Position numbers and translations under genes: made by a program
In this document: positions 56,986-64,000 of the stretch, in pieces
Position numbering within the stretch: the first letter of the stretch is position 1
Layout: each line of letters starts with the position of its first letter
DNA from: Shewanella gaetbuli
Lineage (GTDB): Bacteria; Pseudomonadota; Gammaproteobacteria; Enterobacterales; Shewanellaceae
Direction: 5' to 3'
Assembly: GCF_023284065.1 (NCBI RefSeq)
Contig: NZ_JAKIKP010000012.1
Location: 1-64,000 of the forward strand
Length of the DNA: 64,000 nucleotides
Notes under the pieces: model-generated
The model's input: the letters and a program-made list of their open reading frames with translations, nothing else
Databases searched by the model: none
Told to the model about the DNA's origin: nothing

Positions 56986-58353
56986 ATGACCTTAGTAGAC
57001 ATTACTCAGCAACTTGCCGATATGGCGTGGGGCCCACATATGTTGGTTTTGCTGGTAGGCGGAGGCTTATTCTTTTTAATTTATTGTCGCTTTATTCCCT
57101 TTAGATATATTGGGCATGCTATTGATATTGTTAGAGGAAAACATCCTGACGATGGTGCTCAAGGTCATATTAGTCATGCTGGAGCATTATCTAGTGCCAT
57201 GGCGGGAACCGTTGGTATGGGCAATATTGGCAGTGTGGCAGTTGCCATAATGGTTGGTGGTCCTGGGGCTATTTTCTGGATGTGGATTAGTGCCATTGTC
57301 GGTATGGCAACTAAGTTTTTTACTTGTACTTTAGCCATTATGTACCGCGGAAAAGATGAGAATGGTGATGTTCAAGGTGGGCCTATGTACATCATTACTC
57401 AAGGGTTATCGAAAAAGTGGCATTTTTTAGCCGTATTTTTTTGTGTGGTCGGTTTAGTGGGAAATTTTCCATTATTTAACGCTAATCAATTAGTACAGAT
57501 AATCCGTGAATGGCTAATTATTAAACCTGGGTACTATCCAGCAAATGAGTCAACTTTTTGGATAGATTTATCTCTTGGCATTGTCGTTATGCTGCTTGTT
57601 GCTAGTGTTATTTTAGGGGGAATTAAGCGAATTGCTTCGGTCGCATCTAAAGTGGTTCCGCTAATGATTATGATTTACATGGGGTGTGCCTTTTATGTTA
57701 TTGCTACTCATGTTACTGAAATTCCTTATTATTTTTCATTAATTATTACCGAAGCATTTTCATTGAACTCTGTGGGTGGTGGGATTTTAGGTACCATGTT
57801 AATTGGCATTAGACGTGCTGCATTTTCCAATGAGGCAGGCATAGGAACCGAGGTGATGGCCCATGGAAGTGCTAAAACTAACGAGCCAGTAAAAGAAGGT
57901 TTGGTGGCGATGTTAGGCCCTGCTATTGATACATTAATTGTTTGTACTGCTACGGCGATGATTATTTTAATTTCTGGAGTGTGGCAAGGAGGTGAAGCAC
58001 AAGGGGTTAATTTGTCTGCGCAAGCTTTTGAAATAACTATGCCAGGTGTTGGACCTTACTTATTGATTTTATGTGTGGTTTTTTTCAGTATCAGTACCAT
58101 TTTTACCCAAGCTTTTTATGGAGGTCAGTGCTTTGCATTTTTGTTTGGTCGTAAAAAACTGCGTTTTTATCAATACTTCTTTTTATGCGCTATTTTGTTT
58201 GCTGCTACTGCAAGCTTACAAGAAATCGTCAATATTATTGATGCTGCTTATGCTCTAATGGCCATTCCTACTATGGTGTCGGCTATTTTATTAGCACCTA
58301 AAGTTAGACTAGCCTCAAAGCTTTACTTCGCTAAATTGGCAAATAATCACTGA
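56986..58353 (+). CDS. Alanine/glycine:cation symporter family protein
   Basis: This is an AGCS-family sodium- or proton-coupled importer of alanine or glycine. It has about 11 membrane helices; family motifs are SHAGALSSAMAGTVGMGNIGSVA (residues ~65-90) and IGIRRAAFSNEAGIGTEVMAHG. The ATG at 56986 (MTLVDITQQLADMAWG) gives 455 aa; the frame extends to 56923 but the added residues are atypical. No clear ribosome-binding site separates the choices. It is divergent from mioC. A terminator hairpin follows. Confidence 0.9.
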   Translation: MTLVDITQQLADMAWGPHMLVLLVGGGLFFLIYCRFIPFRYIGHAIDIVRGKHPDDGAQGHISHAGALSSAMAGTVGMGNIGSVAVAIMVGGPGAIFWMWISAIVGMATKFFTCTLAIMYRGKDENGDVQGGPMYIITQGLSKKWHFLAVFFCVVGLVGNFPLFNANQLVQIIREWLIIKPGYYPANESTFWIDLSLGIVVMLLVASVILGGIKRIASVASKVVPLMIMIYMGCAFYVIATHVTEIPYYFSLIITEAFSLNSVGGGILGTMLIGIRRAAFSNEAGIGTEVMAHGSAKTNEPVKEGLVAMLGPAIDTLIVCTATAMIILISGVWQGGEAQGVNLSAQAFEITMPGVGPYLLILCVVFFSISTIFTQAFYGGQCFAFLFGRKKLRFYQYFFLCAILFAATASLQEIVNIIDAAYALMAIPTMVSAILLAPKVRLASKLYFAKLANNH

Positions 58354-58377
58354 TAATTTTATAGTTGTTAAAACAAT

Positions 58378-58413
58378 AAAAAGGAGTAAACCTTTAAGGC
58401 TTACTCCTTTTTG
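58378..58413 (+). terminator. Terminator after the symporter gene
   Basis: Stem AAAAAGGAGTAA paired with TTACTCCTTTTT, about 25 bp after the stop and before the convergent fghA. It may act in both directions. Confidence 0.8.
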
Positions 58414-58450
58414 TTGGCACAATACGGTCATTATTATTGTGCTTTAGGCA

Positions 58451-59296
58451 TCAGCTTTTAATTAAGTACTTTGCGTGAAATTTTAAATGCTCTTCAATAA
58501 AGCTACTGATAAAGAAGTAACTGTGATCATATCCTTGTTGCATTCGCAGTGTTAAAGGGTATTGACGACTTTGTGCTGCATCAATCAAACTTTGTGGCTT
58601 AAGTTGCTCAGCTAAAAAATTATCTTCACTACCTTGATCCACCAGCATTGGGGTATTGCCTTGAGTCACTTTCATTAATTCACTACTGTCGTATTCAAGC
58701 CAATCTTGCTGATTATCCCCTAAATATCCAACGAAAGCTTTTTGACCCCAAGGACAGTTCATTGGGTTACAAATTGGACTAAATGCCGAAATTGATTGAT
58801 AAGCTTGCGGATTTTTAAGACCTATAGTGATGGCACCGTGCCCGCCCATTGAATGGCCACTAATACTTTTTTGTGATGTCACTGGAAAGTTGGCTTCAAT
58901 CAATGCTGGTAATTCATCAACTACGTAATCGTACATTTTATAATGGTTATCAAATGGGGCTTGGGTTGCATTAAGATAAAAACCTGCTCCAATGCCAAAA
59001 TCATATGCACCGTGCTCATCATCAGCTACATTATCGCCTCTTGGGCTTGTATCTGGCGCAACAATAGCAATACCGAGCTCAGCGGCCACCCTTTGTATGC
59101 CTGATTTTTGCATTACATTTTCATCGGTACAGGTTAAACCTGACAGCCAATAAAGCACTGGCACTTTATGTACTTCAGCTTGTGGTGGTAAATAAACTGC
59201 AAAACGCATTTTGCATTGTGTGCTAGTTGATTGATGATTAAATTGCTTTAACCAACCACCAAAAACTTTAGTATTGCTGATATTTTCTAATGTCAT
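58451..59296 (-). CDS. fghA: S-formylglutathione hydrolase
   Basis: This enzyme hydrolyses S-formylglutathione to formate and glutathione, the second step of glutathione-dependent formaldehyde removal. The esterase-D fold shows VLYWLSGLTCTDENVMQKSG and SGHSMGGHGA (nucleophile Ser), with the Asp and C-terminal His (MQQGYDHSYFFI) completing the triad. Length 281 aa is typical. It is 76 bp downstream of frmA in the same direction, so the two form an operon. Confidence 0.94.
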   Translation of the reverse strand: MTLENISNTKVFGGWLKQFNHQSTSTQCKMRFAVYLPPQAEVHKVPVLYWLSGLTCTDENVMQKSGIQRVAAELGIAIVAPDTSPRGDNVADDEHGAYDFGIGAGFYLNATQAPFDNHYKMYDYVVDELPALIEANFPVTSQKSISGHSMGGHGAITIGLKNPQAYQSISAFSPICNPMNCPWGQKAFVGYLGDNQQDWLEYDSSELMKVTQGNTPMLVDQGSEDNFLAEQLKPQSLIDAAQSRQYPLTLRMQQGYDHSYFFISSFIEEHLKFHAKYLIKS

Positions 59297-59372
59297 GGTT
59301 AATTTCTTTTGGTTAGGTGTCTAACCAGAAAGTTAGACACCTGATATTTTAAAAGTGTTAACTATAAATTGC

Positions 59373-60524
<1,152 letters not shown>

Positions 60525-60630
60525 TTATGCAGAACTGAGTTCATTCAGTGTAGAAGATAAATTCATTGTATATATTTTCTGGTGATAGATAATCAGTTTA
60601 AATGTAAATCACTTTTACCAGAGAGTAATA

Positions 60631-61503
60631 ATGTTTCCTTGGAATGGTATTGTTGAATTTGTTGCAGTGGCCAAACATGCCAGTTTTACCCATGCGGCTA
60701 ATCAATTGGGAATTTCTACTGCGCAAGTAAGCCGTCAAGTTGGCTTGCTTGAAAATCGTTTACAAACTAAATTATTTTATCGCACTACCCGAAAAGTATC
60801 GTTAACCGAAGAGGGAGCTATTTATTTTCGTCATTGTCAGCAAGTGTTAGACAATCTTGAAGAAGCTGAAAGGTCAATTTCATCTTTGCAAAACACCCCA
60901 CAAGGGCTTATTAGAATGACAGCCCCAGTGACTTACGGTGAGCAATTTATTATGCCAATTGTGTTGGAGTTTATGGAGAAATACCCACAAGTTGAAGTGA
61001 TTTGTGAGTTAACGAATAAACAGTTGGATTTGGTTGATGGAAGCTATGATTTAGCGATTAGGTTAGGGCACTTAGCTGATTCAAGTCTAGTGGCTAAACG
61101 GTTAGCAAGTCGTCGACAGTTCGTTTGTGCATCACCCAAATACATTCAGCTGCAGGGCGCTCCACAAACTCTTGCTGATTTAAGCCAACATCATTGTTTA
61201 GTCGGCACTAAAAACCATTGGCATTTTGAGCATAATGGCCGTGAAACCTTAATAAGAGTCAATGGCCGATTACAATGCAGTAGTGGAATTACCCTGCTAA
61301 ATGCGGCTATTTCGGGTTTAGGTATAGTGCAATTGCCTGATTATTACGTGAATACCGCCATTAAAGAAGGGGGCTTACAAGAGCTATTACCTTCATTTCA
61401 GCCTGCTCCTGAAGGAATATGGGCTATTTACTCATACAATAGACATTTATCGCCAAAAATTAGTTTGTTAATTAAATTATTAGCTGAAAAGTTAGTGGAT
61501 TAA
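60631..61503 (+). CDS. LysR-family regulator divergent from frmA
   Basis: N-terminal helix-turn-helix (IVEFVAVAKHASFTHAANQL, SRQVGLLENRLQTKLFYRTTRK) and a standard effector-binding domain; 290 aa. The shared 127-bp intergenic region with frmA-fghA is the usual set-up for LysR control of a divergent operon, so it may sense formaldehyde or a related aldehyde. This is by position only. It begins after AGAGAGTAAT, a usable ribosome-binding site. Confidence 0.88.
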   Translation: MFPWNGIVEFVAVAKHASFTHAANQLGISTAQVSRQVGLLENRLQTKLFYRTTRKVSLTEEGAIYFRHCQQVLDNLEEAERSISSLQNTPQGLIRMTAPVTYGEQFIMPIVLEFMEKYPQVEVICELTNKQLDLVDGSYDLAIRLGHLADSSLVAKRLASRRQFVCASPKYIQLQGAPQTLADLSQHHCLVGTKNHWHFEHNGRETLIRVNGRLQCSSGITLLNAAISGLGIVQLPDYYVNTAIKEGGLQELLPSFQPAPEGIWAIYSYNRHLSPKISLLIKLLAEKLVD

Positions 61504-61719
61504 AAGTTATAGTCAATGAAGGATAATAATTAATTATAAGTTTTCTATTTTTTAGTACGGTTTTATTTATTTTTTATACTTGTTGTTTTTTATCAGTAGC
61601 TTGTATCAACTTTATTTTTGATGGTAAATAATAATTTTTAATAATTAGTATTAATTATGTAGATAAATTTTTTGAAATTAGTATGGGTTAAATTCGTTTG
61701 TAGCAGTAGGCTAACTCAT

Positions 61720-64000
61720 ATGAGAAATATCAATTTATTGGCAATAATAATCGTCACCATTTTAACGATGGTAGGTTGTGGTGGCGGTGGAAGTGACCAG
61801 CCCAGTAAGCCACCTGTTGTAGAGAAAGAGCCCAGACCTCAGTTAAAAGTTGAAGATGTTGTGGTTACGTATATTGCTAATGCAATACCAAGCATAAAAC
61901 TGACTAACACTAAAGGTAAAATTACCTATCAAATATTAGATTCATCCCCAGCTAATGTTGTTAAATTAAATGATGCAGGTCAAATACAAATTTTACGCAC
62001 AGGCTTAACCACTATTCGTGCCACTGATACCAGTGAAATATATCAATCATCGCAGGCTTCATTCACCATCAATGTAGAAAAAGCTGAAAATACATCATTA
62101 GTTGCCAATGAGCTCAATCTAGCAGCATTGGATACTACAGCTCATCAATTAGTTGTTCGCGGGCAAAAAGGCCCATTAACCTATCGTGTTAAAACAGGAC
62201 ATGAATCATTAATTGATATAAATAGTGATGGCAAGGTAACGGCTTTAGGTGCTGTAGGGGAAGCGATTGTTGAAGTTACTGACGCAGGGGATGATAATTA
62301 TTTACCTCAACAAATTAATGTAAAAGTTGTTATTCATTCGGTTGAAGCTGATAAATTACAGTTTGCCCCTTTAGAGGCATTATATAGAGAAGGGTTAACG
62401 TTAGAACCGACAAGGTTAGATAATGTTGATGTCGAAAGCATCACTTATAAAATAATAAACAGCTTACCTGATGACCAAGTTGCGGAAATATTTAACCCTC
62501 AGCAGGGAAACCTCACCATTAAAAATGTGGGTCAAATTGAAGTTGAAGCAACGGCAACTTATAGTGATGCATATGATCAAAAACAACAAACAGCAACGTT
62601 TGCAGTTGTCATTAAACAGGGGAAAAGAGAATCGTTAACAGTGGATGAAATAGTGACTCATTACTCAACAGATTCTTATATTTATCCTACGGTAAGCCAT
62701 CACTATGGTGATGTGGAATATCAAGTTGTGACAGGAGGTGATGTTGTAGAACTCGTGCAAGCTGGTGATGCATTTAAAATGAAATCAGTTGGTACCGTTG
62801 TCGTTGAAGCAAGTGAAAAAAGTACTCGAAATTATCCTGCATCTTCCACCCAATTTTCGATAGAAGTTACCCCTGCACCACATTTAGGAATCGCAGATAC
62901 AGCATCTTCTTTGAGTTATAAACCCGCCCTGAGTTTACCTTTACAGTTTGCTGGTCAAAAAGGGCAATTAACGGCAGTTGATGCGTTGCCTGCGGGCTTA
63001 CGTGTTGAGGCAAATAATTTACTCGTCGATAAAGCGGGGCTATATAAACTTAAATTTGAAGATGATGGTGGCGAGTTATATTTACCGACCCAATTTAGCT
63101 TAACACTAGATGTTGCAAAAGCGGCTGGCGAAAACTTACCGGCATTAAGCTATGGGCGTGTTTATGCGCCAAACTTACAAATTAATTTATTGAAAGACCT
63201 TGGGCTAACTCATATAAGCCAGCTTGATGTGATTAAAAACAGCCAACAAGATGTGGCTAGTTTACTTAATGATGGCATTTTACAAGTGCATAAGGCGGGT
63301 AAAACGCAATTAACATTACGTCGTGCAGAAAATGACAATTATCTTGCCGGGGCTGAGCAAGTTGTTTATGTCGACATTACAACAGCGGCCAATCGTTTAA
63401 AGCTTTCATCTGATTCAGTTTCTATGACATGGGCTGCAAATAACCCACTGATTAAAGGGCCTGTTGTAGAAGGTGATGTAGGCACGGTGACTTATGAGTT
63501 TTTAGCTGGGGCAGCAACAGATGTGGTTAGCCTCAATACCCAAACTGGTGAAATGCGTATCCAAAATACAGGCACAACACGTGTTAAGGTTAAGGACTCG
63601 GGCAATAGTCAATATGCGCCAGGTGAGGTTAGTTTTACGGTTAATATTGAACAAGCAGATAACCCAGTATCCGTTGATTATTTTAAAACAACTTTTTCTC
63701 CCGATGCGGCAATTATTCCATTATTTTCTGCCCCTGTTGATGCGCAATTTAGATTGATAAATCAAGCCTCTCAAACGGTGGCTATGCCAGATATTAATAG
63801 TGGTTTATTGCGTATTAAAAACGCAGGAACTTATCAAGTTGAGGTGACTTATGGTTCACGAAATTATAAAACCAAAACGGTAATTGTTGATGGCGTAATT
63901 GATAAAGCTAAACACCCTGGTTTGCCAACGTTGGTTCAAACAGAAACCTTTAGCCCTTTTAAAACAATTACATTGGACTTTGGTACCGCCATCGGTATAC
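61720..64000 (+). CDS. Large Ig-like-repeat lipoprotein, truncated by the window end
   Basis: The frame is open from the ATG at 61720 to the right edge (at least 760 codons) with no stop. The signal (MRNINLLAIIIVTILTMVGC) ends in a lipobox, and a Gly-rich GCGGGGSDQP linker follows. The rest is a series of roughly 85-110-residue modules of shared pattern: a strand like LTYRV, a segment ending VxLxxxGxxxI, then GxxxVxAxDxxxxxY, and FxVxVxxA at the joint (for example INVEKAENTSL and VNIEQADNPVS). This fits bacterial Ig-like or cadherin-like domains of surface adhesins. At least seven modules are visible. The C-terminus, and so any enzymatic or anchor domain, is outside. Confidence 0.8.
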   Translation, partial: MRNINLLAIIIVTILTMVGCGGGGSDQPSKPPVVEKEPRPQLKVEDVVVTYIANAIPSIKLTNTKGKITYQILDSSPANVVKLNDAGQIQILRTGLTTIRATDTSEIYQSSQASFTINVEKAENTSLVANELNLAALDTTAHQLVVRGQKGPLTYRVKTGHESLIDINSDGKVTALGAVGEAIVEVTDAGDDNYLPQQINVKVVIHSVEADKLQFAPLEALYREGLTLEPTRLDNVDVESITYKIINSLPDDQVAEIFNPQQGNLTIKNVGQIEVEATATYSDAYDQKQQTATFAVVIKQGKRESLTVDEIVTHYSTDSYIYPTVSHHYGDVEYQVVTGGDVVELVQAGDAFKMKSVGTVVVEASEKSTRNYPASSTQFSIEVTPAPHLGIADTASSLSYKPALSLPLQFAGQKGQLTAVDALPAGLRVEANNLLVDKAGLYKLKFEDDGGELYLPTQFSLTLDVAKAAGENLPALSYGRVYAPNLQINLLKDLGLTHISQLDVIKNSQQDVASLLNDGILQVHKAGKTQLTLRRAENDNYLAGAEQVVYVDITTAANRLKLSSDSVSMTWAANNPLIKGPVVEGDVGTVTYEFLAGAATDVVSLNTQTGEMRIQNTGTTRVKVKDSGNSQYAPGEVSFTVNIEQADNPVSVDYFKTTFSPDAAIIPLFSAPVDAQFRLINQASQTVAMPDINSGLLRIKNAGTYQVEVTYGSRNYKTKTVIVDGVIDKAKHPGLPTLVQTETFSPFKTITLDFGTAIGI

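Noticed and set aside
63521..63757. 78-codon frame near the right edge
   Set aside because: It is a shifted frame inside the large open lipoprotein gene that begins at 61720.

Overview
This looks like a stretch of chromosome around the replication origin of a marine-type gammaproteobacterium, most likely Shewanella or a close relative. The evidence is the conserved block mioC-oriC-mnmG-rsmG-parA-parB-atpIBEFHAGDC-glmU, followed by a TonB-dependent siderophore receptor, a DeoR-family regulator and glmS. That order matches my memory of Shewanella chromosomes; I could not check it. Base composition is moderately A+T rich.

Layout. (1) 1-3,440: an rRNA-type P1 promoter fires leftward off the window edge, followed by ccoG (cbb3 oxidase assembly), a small anchored protein, menB (menaquinone synthesis) and a Fur-boxed DUF2061 membrane protein. 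(2) 3,441-9,540: pstSCAB phosphate uptake behind two Pho-box-like sites and a degraded reading frame, then an EptA/MCR-type phosphoethanolamine transferase and a small zinc-ribbon protein. (3) 9,580-24,750: two Old Yellow Enzyme paralogues with a LysR regulator, then exported proteins: a choice-of-anchor I lipoprotein with Pho-like repeats upstream, a penicillin acylase homologue, an unknown secreted protein, a large subtilisin-like protease and a CpdB-like nucleotidase lipoprotein. (4) 25,478-27,060: two integron-cassette-like units, a GNAT/DUF1778 toxin-antitoxin pair and a PD-(D/E)XK-like protein followed by a recognisable attC site.

(5) 27,451-37,844 is the most interesting part. It is bounded by a broken copy of the last ~290 bp of glmS (about 95% identical to the real gene, with an in-frame stop) on the left and by the intact glmS 3' end on the right. 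This is the signature of DNA inserted at the glmS terminus. The interval carries a TRIC-family membrane protein, a LysR regulator, two M20 amidohydrolases, MarC, an AaeXAB-like exporter (DUF1656, HlyD, FUSC) and an N-terminal-nucleophile amide hydrolase. The amide hydrolase and one M20 gene share an 11-bp upstream motif. I read the set as a possible amide-conjugate hydrolysis and aromatic-acid export module. No integrase or transposase is visible.

(6) 37,855-56,863 is housekeeping DNA transcribed leftward, away from oriC. oriC itself (about 55,900-56,420) has around 18 GATC sites and several DnaA boxes. (7) 56,986-64,000: an alanine/glycine:cation symporter, the glutathione-dependent formaldehyde pathway (frmA, fghA) with a divergent LysR gene, and the first ~760 codons of a large Ig-like-repeat lipoprotein that runs off the right edge.

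No tRNA, rRNA body, CRISPR array or intact insertion sequence was seen.
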